A stretch of 7,161 bases of DNA from CAYLGY01 sp964383325 (GTDB lineage Bacteria > Pseudomonadota > Alphaproteobacteria > Rhizobiales > Rhizobiaceae), in the NCBI GenBank assembly GCA_964383325.1, contig CAYLGY010000108.1, positions 1 through 7,161 on the forward strand, in the 5' to 3' direction. Shown piece by piece: positions 1 through 6,734 of the stretch; position 1 is the stretch's first letter, and each line of letters opens with the position of its first letter. The translations under genes were made by a program, and so were the position numbers. Under the pieces are notes generated by a model, which saw nothing but the letters and a program-made list of their open reading frames with translations, did not search any database and was not told where the DNA came from.

Positions 1-3000
1 TTCATATCGGCAATTCGGGCAATGTGACCGTTACAAATCTTCTGAACCTCTCTGGCGAAGATTTTGGTCTCAGCGCCACCGACACCAACTCCGTCACCGT
101 CATCAATACCGGCCACATCGAGGGCGGCGTCGATGGCATCAACGGTGAAGGCCTTGGCGCCGTCCTGATCCAGAACTACAGCCTCACCTCCATCGTCGGC
201 GACCAGAACGGCATCAATAAGCATGACGTCAAGACGTCCTTCGACACGGACAATGTGGGCCTGATCGCCGGTATCAATGGTGACGGTATCCATATCCATG
301 GCGCCCGCGTCGGCGTCGATGTCGAGATCAACAATGGCGCCGGTTTCGACAAGGACGGCGTGACCATGAAGGATGGCGGCCTGATCCTCGGCGGCGATGA
401 CGGCATCTATGTCAATGATCTGTGGCGCGGCAATCTCACCATCACCAACAATGTTTCCGAAGACGGGAGCTATGCTGGCGGCCTGATCTACGGCATGGGC
501 GGCGACGGTATCCAGGCCATCGAGATCGACGGCGACGTCACCATCAGCAACCTCGGCACCAAGGCCGAAAGAACATTGGATGAAATTACTCTGAATGCCA
601 AGGTCACCGACTTCTTCGATGGCAACCGCACCGTAGCGGACAGCGGCTTTGCGACCGGCATTCTCGGCGGGTATGACGGTATCGACCTCTATCGCGTCCG
701 CGGCCTCGTTTCGATCAACAACACCGATGGCGTCATCGGCGGCCAGCGCGACGACGGCATCACCGCCAACCGCATCCGCGGCAAGATGCTGGATGCCGAC
801 AATGAGGTCGCATCCGCGACGTTCGGGGCCGGCCGCTATGGCTTCATCCTCGGCAATGATGGCGGCCTCGTCTGGGGTGACGATGACGGCATCGATCTCG
901 GCAGCAGGGTTCGCGGCCATATCGTCATCCTGAATGGCGACGGCACGATCTTCGGCGATGATGATGACGGCATCGATATTGGCGGTTCGAGATATGGCAG
1001 CGTCCACATCCAGAACGGCACTGAGGGCCTGATCCTCGGCCGCAGCGGCCACGGCATCCAGATCGACGATCTCACCCGCAACTGGTGGTCCGACAATGCC
1101 CAGGGCGGCGAGGTCATCATCGACAGTGCCGGCCGGATCTTCGCCGGCGACAGCGCCATCGATATCGACGATGTGCGCACCGTCGACATTACCAACAGGG
1201 CGGGTGGCCAGATCATCGGCGATGGCGGCTATGGCCAGGCGGTCATCGAGATCGACGACACCAACACCAACTGGGTGGAGGAGCATTCGATCCACATCAC
1301 CAACGAGGCTGGCGGCATCATGGGTAGCCGCAACCTGCCTGGCTTCGAGACGGACTGGAGCAGCGTCAACTTCCTCCAGGTGCCGGATTGGGGCTGGAGC
1401 GATGACGCGCTTGCCACGATGCAGGACAATATCGACGGCATTGGCGGCTTCGTCACCAATGGCGGCGTGATCGGCATGACCGACCAGGCCACCCAATATG
1501 CCTTCAAGGATGCTGCCAATGACCGGCTCCTCGAGACAGATGATGGCGGCGCCACCCATCTGGTCAATGGCGGCTTCATGTCCGGCCGGATCATGCTCGA
1601 CGGGTATAATTGGGTTGAGGTTGAGGGTAGCGATCCGCAGAATCCCGATTATGAGCGGCTCGGCAATCTGGTCGCGAACAGCGGCACCTGGTTCGTTCGC
1701 GGCTACAACTCGCTGCGCGGCTCGATGGACGACCGGATCAGCAATACGGGCTGGATCCAGACCGCCTTCGATATTGACGACAATGAGTGGGCCGGCTTCC
1801 GCGTCAACAAGTTCGAGAACCTCGCCGGCGGCATTCTCTCCATGGTCGATGGCGAGGATGAGGATCGCATCACCATCTGGGGCGATTATATCGGCGGCGG
1901 CTCGCTTGCGGTCGATGTCGATTTCGACCGGGCGGAGAGCGACCTTCTGCGCCTGCGCAACGGCACGGTGACCGGCGAGACCGGCGTCATCGTCCGCTTC
2001 GCCAATGATGCCGGCTACGGCGCGCTGGGCGCCGAGATCGACGTGGTTCGCCATAACGATGAAGATGCCTCGGACGATGCGTTCTACATCGCCAGCAATT
2101 CGACCGGCTACTTCAACGTCAACGGCACCGGCTTCGTCGAGAATGGCCTGCTCACCTGGGGCATGCAGCACGATACGGACCGGAACGAGTTCGAGCTGGT
2201 ATCCTATGCCGGCACGGGCGCGATCCTTGCTCCGACCCTGCTGACCGGCATGCAGACCGTGTTCTATGACACGCTCGGCGTGGTCGAGGACCACATCTAT
2301 GGCGGTCAGTTCGCATCCCAGGGTGGCGGCGGCGCCGATGTAGTGGTCGAGGATTACACCATGATTACCCCGACGGTGCAGGCGGCCCGGCGTGGCGGCG
2401 TCTGGCTCAAGGGCTCCGGCCGCTGGACCGATCGCGACATGGATGTGACCTATGGTCCGTTCGATGTCACGGTGGATACGGACCAGACCACCTGGAGCCT
2501 GCTGGGCGGCGCCGACTTCACCAATGGCGATTTCCGGCTCGGCCTGTTCGGCGGCTACATCTCGTCGGATCTCGACTTCAACTTCGGCAATGCCGACGCC
2601 ACCTATCGCGGCGGCACGGTCGGCGCATATGCGGCCTACAATAATGGCGCCATGTATGCGGACATCACCGGCAAGTACGACTTCCTCGACGTGAAGTATC
2701 GCTTCTTCGCCAATGAGGCGGATGGCAATGGCCACAATATCGGCGTGCTCGGCAATGTCGGCTACCGTCACCAGATGGGCGGCGCCTATATCGAGCCGTT
2801 GGTCTCCGGCGCCTTTGTCCGCTCGACGATCGACGACTTCGCGTTCCCGTTCGGCGGCATCTCCTTCGAGGACGGCAACAGCGCCCGCCTCGGCGCCGGT
2901 GCCCGCATCGGCACCCAGTTCCAGGGTGCGGGAACGTTGACGGAAGTCTCGCTGCTCGGCCGGGTGTGGAACGAGTTTGCCGACGACAATGTCGCGGTGA

Positions 3001-3188
3001 TCTCGGACGGCAACAGCCCCTCCTGGACGCATACCGACAAGATCAAGGGCGTGTTCGGCGAAGTCACCGGCACGATCACGATGAAGTCGCTTGACAGCGG
3101 CTGGTCGGGCTTCATCTCCGCCACCGGAACGTTCGGCAACGACACGACGTCCTATGGCGGTACGCTGGGACTGCGGATGGCTTTCTGA
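1..3188 (+). CDS. Autotransporter (type V secretion) protein with GDDGI-repeat passenger and C-terminal beta-barrel; 5' end outside the window
   Basis: The frame is open to the window edge (first full codon at base 3), so the start and signal peptide lie upstream. The GTG at 24 has no ribosome site and is not a credible start. Residues here count from base 24. Residues 30-410 carry repeated G-x-D-D-G-I motifs, as expected of a parallel beta-helix passenger. Residues 410-610 are a more degenerate continuation. Residues 620-725 look like the pertactin-type junction: GDYIGGGSLAVDVDFD, then SDLLRL, NGTVTGETGVIV and GLLTWGMQHD. From about 780 (GVWLKGSGRW at 792) to 1054 there are alternating beta strands typical of the autotransporter barrel, ending LRMAF with the terminal Phe used by outer-membrane proteins for BAM recognition. 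There are no cysteines, as is usual for secreted passengers. The barrel should insert in the outer membrane and export the passenger to the cell surface. The passenger's function (adhesin, biofilm or other) cannot be read from the sequence; no protease or lipase motif is visible. Confidence 0.93.
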   Translation, partial: HIGNSGNVTVTNLLNLSGEDFGLSATDTNSVTVINTGHIEGGVDGINGEGLGAVLIQNYSLTSIVGDQNGINKHDVKTSFDTDNVGLIAGINGDGIHIHGARVGVDVEINNGAGFDKDGVTMKDGGLILGGDDGIYVNDLWRGNLTITNNVSEDGSYAGGLIYGMGGDGIQAIEIDGDVTISNLGTKAERTLDEITLNAKVTDFFDGNRTVADSGFATGILGGYDGIDLYRVRGLVSINNTDGVIGGQRDDGITANRIRGKMLDADNEVASATFGAGRYGFILGNDGGLVWGDDDGIDLGSRVRGHIVILNGDGTIFGDDDDGIDIGGSRYGSVHIQNGTEGLILGRSGHGIQIDDLTRNWWSDNAQGGEVIIDSAGRIFAGDSAIDIDDVRTVDITNRAGGQIIGDGGYGQAVIEIDDTNTNWVEEHSIHITNEAGGIMGSRNLPGFETDWSSVNFLQVPDWGWSDDALATMQDNIDGIGGFVTNGGVIGMTDQATQYAFKDAANDRLLETDDGGATHLVNGGFMSGRIMLDGYNWVEVEGSDPQNPDYERLGNLVANSGTWFVRGYNSLRGSMDDRISNTGWIQTAFDIDDNEWAGFRVNKFENLAGGILSMVDGEDEDRITIWGDYIGGGSLAVDVDFDRAESDLLRLRNGTVTGETGVIVRFANDAGYGALGAEIDVVRHNDEDASDDAFYIASNSTGYFNVNGTGFVENGLLTWGMQHDTDRNEFELVSYAGTGAILAPTLLTGMQTVFYDTLGVVEDHIYGGQFASQGGGGADVVVEDYTMITPTVQAARRGGVWLKGSGRWTDRDMDVTYGPFDVTVDTDQTTWSLLGGADFTNGDFRLGLFGGYISSDLDFNFGNADATYRGGTVGAYAAYNNGAMYADITGKYDFLDVKYRFFANEADGNGHNIGVLGNVGYRHQMGGAYIEPLVSGAFVRSTIDDFAFPFGGISFEDGNSARLGAGARIGTQFQGAGTLTEVSLLGRVWNEFADDNVAVISDGNSPSWTHTDKIKGVFGEVTGTITMKSLDSGWSGFISATGTFGNDTTSYGGTLGLRMAF
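111..1250 (+). repeat. Degenerate in-gene repeats encoding about 11 G-x-D-D-G-I passenger units
   Basis: Roughly eleven copies of a unit resembling G-G-[LIV]-I-x-G-x-D-D-G-I-[DHQ]-[IL] are seen within the autotransporter. The units often continue with R-G-x-[VI]-x-I-x-N. Approximate first residues (counted from base 24) are 30, 78, 118, 152, 211, 235, 280, 306, 334, 369 and 394. Spacing varies from about 24 to 60 residues, so this is not a strict tandem array. At DNA level the 12-mer GATGACGGCATC occurs exactly at 396, 882 and 963, and with one change at 750, but the flanks diverge. Each unit reads as one or two turns of a beta-helix, with the acidic loop at a turn. The copies at 280 (WGDDDGIDL) and 306 (FGDDDDGIDI) are the best matches to each other. 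Confidence 0.75.
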
Positions 3189-3212
3189 TCCGCCTTTCCA
3201 ACGCAAACTTCT

Positions 3213-3241
3213 GGCCGGTCCTCGTGACCGGCCTTTTTTTT
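3213..3241 (+). terminator. Intrinsic terminator of the autotransporter gene
   Basis: A perfect 8-bp GC-rich stem, GGCCGGTC (3213-3220) and GACCGGCC (3226-3233), encloses the 5-nt loop CTCGT and is followed at once by eight T residues (3234-3241). It begins 24 bases after the autotransporter stop codon and should end that transcript, separating it from the downstream ThDP enzyme gene. Confidence 0.93.
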
Positions 3242-3250
3242 GGCTATAGA
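3224..3250 (+). promoter_or_regulatory. Weak candidate promoter for the ThDP enzyme gene, overlapping the terminator
   Basis: A -10-like TATAGA (3245-3250) lies 36 bases before the ATG at 3287. A -35-like GTGACC (3224-3229) sits inside the terminator's loop and descending arm, giving a short 15-bp spacer. The gene must be transcribed from somewhere after the strong terminator, so a start in this 50-base stretch is plausible. The match to a sigma-70 consensus is only partial, and read-through from upstream cannot be excluded. Confidence 0.3.
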
Positions 3251-3286
3251 GGATTTGCGGGGCGGGCGCGGAGAAAGGAGCGAGGC

Positions 3287-4927
3287 ATGGGGCTCACGAG
3301 ACGGCATGGCGGCAGGATCCTCATCGACCAGCTGGCCATTCAGGGTGTGGAACGGGTGTTCTGCGTGCCGGGGGAGAGTTTTCTCGCCGCGCTCGACGCG
3401 CTGCATGACAGCCCCATTGCCACCATCGTCTGCCGGCAGGAGGGCGGCGCGGCGATGATGGCCGAGGCGTCCGGAAAGCTGACCGGCCGGCCGGGCATCG
3501 CCTTCGTCACCCGCGGCCCTGGCGCCACCAATGCCTCCGCCGGTGTGCATGTCGCCTTTCAGGATTCGACGCCGATGATCCTGTTCATCGGCCAGGTCGC
3601 CACCGGCCAGCGCGACCGCGAGGCCTTTCAGGAGGTCGATTTCCGCGCCATGTTCGGCCCGCTCGCCAAATGGGTCGCCGAGATCGACCGCACCGAGCGC
3701 ATTCCCGAATATGTGAGCCATGCCTTTCACGTCGCGCAATCGGGCCGCCCGGGGCCGGTCGTGCTCGCCTTGCCCGAGGACATGCTGTCGGCGACGGCGC
3801 AGATTGCCGATGCACCTGCGGCCACCCTCCCCGTCAGCCAGGCATCGCAAGCCGCCATCGATGCCGTGCTCGCCGCCCTTGCCGGGGCGGAGCGCCCCTT
3901 CGTCCTTGTCGGCGGCGGCGGCTGGTCGGCCGATGCGGCGCGCGATCTCGAACATTTTGCCGGCCAATGGCACCTTCCGGTCGGCGCCTCGTTCCGCTGC
4001 CAGGATTATCTCGACAATCGTTCGCCCAATTATGCCGGCGATGTCGGCATCGGCATCAATCCGGCGCTGGCGGCAAGGGTGCGCGATGCCGATCTGCTGC
4101 TCGTGCTGGGCGCAAGGCTCGGCGAGATGACGACGGGCGGCTACACGCTCCTCGACGTGCCGCATCCGCGCCAGCGTCTCGTCCATGTCCACCCCGACCC
4201 GTCGGAGCTGGGCCGGGTCTACCGGCCCGAGCTTGCGATCTGCGCCCGGCCGGCCGACCTCATTGCCGGACTTGCCCGGCATGCGCCGCAGGGTCCCCTG
4301 CCCTGGCGGCAGCGCTGCGTCGAGGCGCGCGCCGAATACGAGGCCTGGCAGCAGCCGGAGCCGACGCCCGGCGCGGTGAAGATGGAGGAGATCGTCCGGC
4401 ATCTGTCGGCGGCCCTGCCCGACAATGCGATCCTCACCAATGGCGCCGGCAATTATGCCTCCTGGCTGCACCGCTATTTCCGCTACAAGGGCTGGCGCAC
4501 GCAGCTCGCGCCGACTTCCGGCTCCATGGGCTACGGCCTGCCCGCCGCCATTGCCGCGCAGCTCGCCTGTCCGGATCGCGCCGTGATCTGCCTTGCCGGC
4601 GATGGCTGCTTCCAGATGACGATGCAGGAATTCGGCACGGCCTGCCAGTACGGCGCCAATATCGTCGCCATTGTCTGCAACAATGGCATGTATGGCACGA
4701 TCCGCATGCATCAGGAGCGCAACTATCCCGGCCGCGTTTCCGGCACCGGGCTGGTAAATCCGGATTTCGCCGCCCTCGCCCGCGCCTATGGCGGCCATGG
4801 CGAGATCGTCGAGCGCACCGACCAGTTCCCGGCCGCGCTGGAGCGTGCGCTCGCCGCTGGCCGTCCCGCCCTTGTCGAACTGCGCCTCGACCCGGCGGCC
4901 CTCACGCCGCGAATCCGGCTTGGCTGA
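3287..4927 (+). CDS. Thiamine-diphosphate-dependent enzyme, acetolactate synthase large-subunit-like (non-canonical)
   Basis: A 546-residue cytoplasmic protein with the three-domain layout of the ThDP decarboxylase/synthase superfamily. The N-terminal pyrimidine-binding domain (about 1-170) has GVERVFCVPGES and RQEGGAAMMAEA; E52 is the expected catalytic Glu that activates the cofactor. It continues with the signature GPGATNA. The middle domain (about 190-330) includes PFVLVGGGG and a DLLLVLGARL strand. The C-terminal pyrophosphate-binding domain has SMGYGLPAAIAAQ and the metal/ThDP motif from GDG (438-440) to NN (465-466). True AHAS has an NN..LGMVRQWQ-type segment; here it reads NNGMYGTIRMHQ, so the Gln-Trp important for acetohydroxy-acid synthesis is Met-His. 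No small regulatory subunit gene (ilvN) follows. The family acts on 2-oxo acids by decarboxylation or carboligation; the actual substrate is unknown. The ATG at 3287 is chosen because AAGGAG (3275-3280) precedes it by 6 bases. An in-frame GTG at 3224 would fall inside the terminator hairpin and adds a non-homologous tail. Alternatives are glyoxylate carboligase-like, sulfoacetaldehyde acetyltransferase-like or a 2-oxo acid decarboxylase. Confidence 0.9.
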   Translation: MGLTRRHGGRILIDQLAIQGVERVFCVPGESFLAALDALHDSPIATIVCRQEGGAAMMAEASGKLTGRPGIAFVTRGPGATNASAGVHVAFQDSTPMILFIGQVATGQRDREAFQEVDFRAMFGPLAKWVAEIDRTERIPEYVSHAFHVAQSGRPGPVVLALPEDMLSATAQIADAPAATLPVSQASQAAIDAVLAALAGAERPFVLVGGGGWSADAARDLEHFAGQWHLPVGASFRCQDYLDNRSPNYAGDVGIGINPALAARVRDADLLLVLGARLGEMTTGGYTLLDVPHPRQRLVHVHPDPSELGRVYRPELAICARPADLIAGLARHAPQGPLPWRQRCVEARAEYEAWQQPEPTPGAVKMEEIVRHLSAALPDNAILTNGAGNYASWLHRYFRYKGWRTQLAPTSGSMGYGLPAAIAAQLACPDRAVICLAGDGCFQMTMQEFGTACQYGANIVAIVCNNGMYGTIRMHQERNYPGRVSGTGLVNPDFAALARAYGGHGEIVERTDQFPAALERALAAGRPALVELRLDPAALTPRIRLG

Positions 4928-4935
4928 CGATCCGG

Positions 4936-4964
4936 TTGCGCCCGCGCCACGGTGGCGCTATCGT
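4936..4964 (+). promoter_or_regulatory. Candidate promoter of the TRAP transporter operon
   Basis: A -35-like TTGCGC (4936-4941) and a -10-like TATCGT (4959-4964) are separated by exactly 17 bp, about 110 bases before the first TRAP gene. Each hexamer matches the sigma-70 consensus at four of six positions. The spacer is almost wholly occupied by a palindrome, listed separately. This is the best promoter candidate in the 145-base gap, but it was found by eye only. Confidence 0.38.
4944..4958. promoter_or_regulatory. Perfect 15-bp palindrome (operator candidate, or weak terminator stem)
   Basis: GCGCCAC-G-GTGGCGC forms 7-bp arms around a single central base and lies between the candidate -35 and -10 elements. 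As DNA it is a plausible dimeric-regulator site. As RNA it could form a 5-bp GCGCC/GGCGC stem with a 5-nt loop followed by TATCGTTT, which would be only a poor terminator for the ThDP gene 17 bases upstream. The sequence cannot decide between the two. Confidence 0.4.
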
Positions 4965-4965
4965 T

Positions 4966-4987
4966 TGTCTCAACTGGACATATGAGA
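4966..4987. promoter_or_regulatory. Inverted repeats just downstream of the candidate -10 (possible operator)
   Basis: Two overlapping inverted repeats are visible: TCTCA (4968-4972) with TGAGA (4983-4987), separated by 10 bp, and TGTC (4966-4969) with GACA (4977-4980), separated by 7 bp. The location, right after the candidate -10, suits a repressor site. The arms are short and could occur by chance, and no regulator gene lies in the window to pair with them. Confidence 0.25.
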
Positions 4988-5072
4988 AACCATGGCGCTG
5001 CTCGCAACATGGCGTCACGGGTAAGCCGGTCCTTGGGCAGGGGGCAGGCGGTTCAGTCAGGGGGAGAAGCGT

Positions 5073-5591
5073 ATGGGTGCTGTGTGGCGCGGGTTCGAGA
5101 AGGGGATGGATCTTCTCTGCGAGGGCCTGGGCCGCATTGGCTGGCTGCTTGTGCTCTACTGCATGATCTTCGGCGTCACCGACGTTTTCCTGCGCTATGC
5201 CCTCAACGCGCCCTCGCAATGGATCAGCACGACGCTGCAGGCGGCGATGGTGTTCATGGCCTGCGTCGGCGGCGCCTATGCGCTGAAATATGACGCATTC
5301 GTCAAGCTCGACCTGTTCTATGCCGGCCGCTCGCCGCGCACGAAGGCGCTGCTCGACATCATCACCTTTCCGCTGACGATCCTGTTCCTTTCCGTGCTGA
5401 TCTGGAAGGGCATCGACGCGGCGGCGATGTCGATCCGCTTCAACCAGAAGACCCCGACCGCCGTCCCGATACCGATCTATCCGATCAAGACCGCGATCCC
5501 GATCGCGGCCTTCATCGTGATGCTAGTCGTCATCAAGCAATTCATCCGCGACGTCCTCACCCTTTTCCGGGGAAAACGGGAGGAGATCTGA
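5073..5591 (+). CDS. TRAP transporter small permease subunit (DctQ family)
   Basis: A 172-residue inner-membrane protein of the usual DctQ size with four predicted membrane helices, at about 23-40, 52-72, 92-112 and 139-159. Between helices 1 and 2 it has the family's characteristic segment FLRYALNAPSQW (R41, N45, W50), and helix 2 runs into GGAYALKYDAFVKLDL. A proline-rich loop (PIPIYPIKTAIP, 132-143) precedes the last helix, also typical. In TRAP systems this subunit pairs with the large permease DctM and is needed for solute uptake driven by a sodium or proton gradient. The ATG at 5073 follows GGGGGAG (5060-5066) with a 6-base gap. The gene is the first of the operon: 145 bases after the ThDP enzyme and 62 bases before the binding-protein gene. 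The tail GKREEI is charged and cytoplasmic-looking. Similarity to the keto-acid/mannitol-chloroaromatic branch of DctQ is inferred mainly from the partner binding protein. Confidence 0.93.
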   Translation: MGAVWRGFEKGMDLLCEGLGRIGWLLVLYCMIFGVTDVFLRYALNAPSQWISTTLQAAMVFMACVGGAYALKYDAFVKLDLFYAGRSPRTKALLDIITFPLTILFLSVLIWKGIDAAAMSIRFNQKTPTAVPIPIYPIKTAIPIAAFIVMLVVIKQFIRDVLTLFRGKREEI

Positions 5592-5635
5592 CCGTCAGGA
5601 ACGGGCGGAGTCGCATTTTCAGAACCAGAAGCTGC

Positions 5636-5648
5636 AGAGGAGGAGGAA
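5636..5648 (+). promoter_or_regulatory. Very strong purine-rich ribosome binding site of the binding-protein gene
   Basis: The tract AGAGGAGGAGGAA contains two overlapping perfect AGGAGG cores (5638-5643 and 5641-5646); the second ends 7 bases before the ATG at 5654. It is much stronger than the sites of the two permease genes. That fits the need for an excess of periplasmic receptor over membrane subunits, and it fixes the start codon. Confidence 0.75.
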
Positions 5649-5653
5649 CCCCC

Positions 5654-6715
5654 ATGAAGACCAGTCTTGCACTCACGGCCCTGTTCGCGTTCGGCGCGCT
5701 CGGGCTCACGCATGGCGCCGCGCAGGCGCAGGAAGAGTACGGCCCGCCGGATACGGTGACCGAATGGGTGTTCCAGCCCGCCTTCGATCAGTCCGATGCC
5801 GGCTGGGACAACGGCCTCATCCCCTGGGTGAAGGCCGTCGAGGAAGCGACGCAGGGCACGGTGAAGATCCGCGTCGAGCCCGCCGGCGCGCTGACCAGCG
5901 GTTCGGAGGCCTTCGCGGCCGCCGCGGCCGGGCAGACCGACGGCTATGCCGGCTGGGCGACCGTCTATGGCGGCGAGATGCCGGAAGGCATGCTCGCCTT
6001 CGGCATGGCCATGGGCGCCAATAATTGGCGCGATGCCTGGGCAGCGATGTGGGGCGACCCGAAATATCGCATTGGCGACTTGGTCCAGGAAGCCGCAAGG
6101 GAGCGCAATCTCTACTGGGCCGGCTGGTCCGACCAGGGCCCGAACGCCATGTTCACCACCTTCCCGGTCCGCACGCTCGACGACCTGAAGGGCAAGAAGA
6201 TGCGCGCCGGCGGCCCGCAGGCGCTGTTCCACTCGACGCTCGGCGGTTCGCCCGTTTCGATGGGCGGCGGCGAGATCTATACGGCGATCAAGCTCGGCAC
6301 GATCGAGGGCACCTATTGGGATACGGGCGGCATTGACGACATGTCCTTCCAGGAAGTCATCAAATATGCCAGCCTTCCCGGTTGGAACCCGGCCCAGCAC
6401 CAGGAGATCTTCATCAATCTCGACAGCTGGAATGCGCTGAACCAGTGGCAGCGCGACCAGATCGACAGCGTCTTCATGTCCACCTATTTCGAGACCAGCC
6501 GCTTGCATGCGGTGGCCGTCGAGGACGCGCTGAAGGTGCTGGTCGAGGCCGGCGGCGAGGTCATCACCATGTCGGATGAGGAAGTGGCCCGCATGCGCAA
6601 GCTCTCGATCGAGGAAGTCTGGCCCAAGGTGGCGGCGCAGTCCGAGCGCAATGCCAAGGGTGTCGAGCTCTGGCGGCAATTCCTGATCGACATCGGCCAG
6701 TACGAAGCCGAGTGA
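5654..6715 (+). CDS. TRAP transporter periplasmic solute-binding protein (DctP superfamily, TakP-like)
   Basis: A 353-residue exported receptor. Residues 1-25 form a Sec signal peptide: MKTS, a hydrophobic core, then AQA before Q26, suggesting cleavage by signal peptidase I. There is no lipobox Cys. The mature protein has the DctP fold hallmarks: an early beta strand (TEWVFQPAF), WVKAVEEATQGTVKIRVEPAGAL, and TLDDLKGKKMRAGG. R184 in that last segment corresponds to the conserved arginine that holds the substrate carboxylate. The segment EGTYWDTGGIDDMSFQEVIKYASLPGW (218-244) resembles the EW...KY...PGW region of TakP, the 2-oxo-acid-binding TRAP receptor, rather than dicarboxylate- or sialate-type DctP. 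Expected ligands are therefore monocarboxylic 2-oxo or hydroxy acids, but this is inference. At the expected Glu-Trp ligand pair the sequence reads Tyr-Trp (221-222), so metal and ligand coordination may differ. The gene lies between the two permease genes and is followed by a strong hairpin. Confidence 0.92.
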   Translation: MKTSLALTALFAFGALGLTHGAAQAQEEYGPPDTVTEWVFQPAFDQSDAGWDNGLIPWVKAVEEATQGTVKIRVEPAGALTSGSEAFAAAAAGQTDGYAGWATVYGGEMPEGMLAFGMAMGANNWRDAWAAMWGDPKYRIGDLVQEAARERNLYWAGWSDQGPNAMFTTFPVRTLDDLKGKKMRAGGPQALFHSTLGGSPVSMGGGEIYTAIKLGTIEGTYWDTGGIDDMSFQEVIKYASLPGWNPAQHQEIFINLDSWNALNQWQRDQIDSVFMSTYFETSRLHAVAVEDALKVLVEAGGEVITMSDEEVARMRKLSIEEVWPKVAAQSERNAKGVELWRQFLIDIGQYEAE

Positions 6716-6734
6716 TCCTCGCCTGACGCGAACA

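Noticed and set aside
3224..3286. N-terminal extension of the ThDP enzyme from a GTG at 3224
   Set aside because: The GTG is within the terminator hairpin, the added 21 residues are basic and unrelated to the family, and AAGGAG is correctly spaced from the ATG at 3287.
3152..4798. 548-codon open frame on the minus strand, opposite the ThDP enzyme gene
   Set aside because: Its translation is Gly/Ala/Arg-rich low-complexity sequence with no family motif, whereas the + strand frame holds a full set of ThDP motifs. Long antisense frames of this kind are expected opposite GC-rich genes.
4944..4966. Intrinsic terminator of the ThDP gene
   Set aside because: The stem is only 5 bp with a 5-base loop and the following TATCGTTT is not a real T-run; it is kept as a palindrome rather than called a terminator.
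3670..5166. 498-codon + strand frame overlapping the ThDP gene and the TRAP leader
   Set aside because: It is an Arg/Ala/Pro/Cys-rich shifted translation of the ThDP gene, and its start lies inside that gene without a ribosome site.
4952..5293. 113-codon + strand frame starting in the gap before the TRAP operon
   Set aside because: It runs out of frame into the small-permease gene, has no ribosome site and its product has no recognisable features; the gap is better explained as regulatory sequence.
5588..5598. CTGACCGTCAG palindrome over the small-permease stop codon
   Set aside because: It has only 5-bp arms around a single base, cannot form a stable RNA hairpin, and is short enough to be chance.
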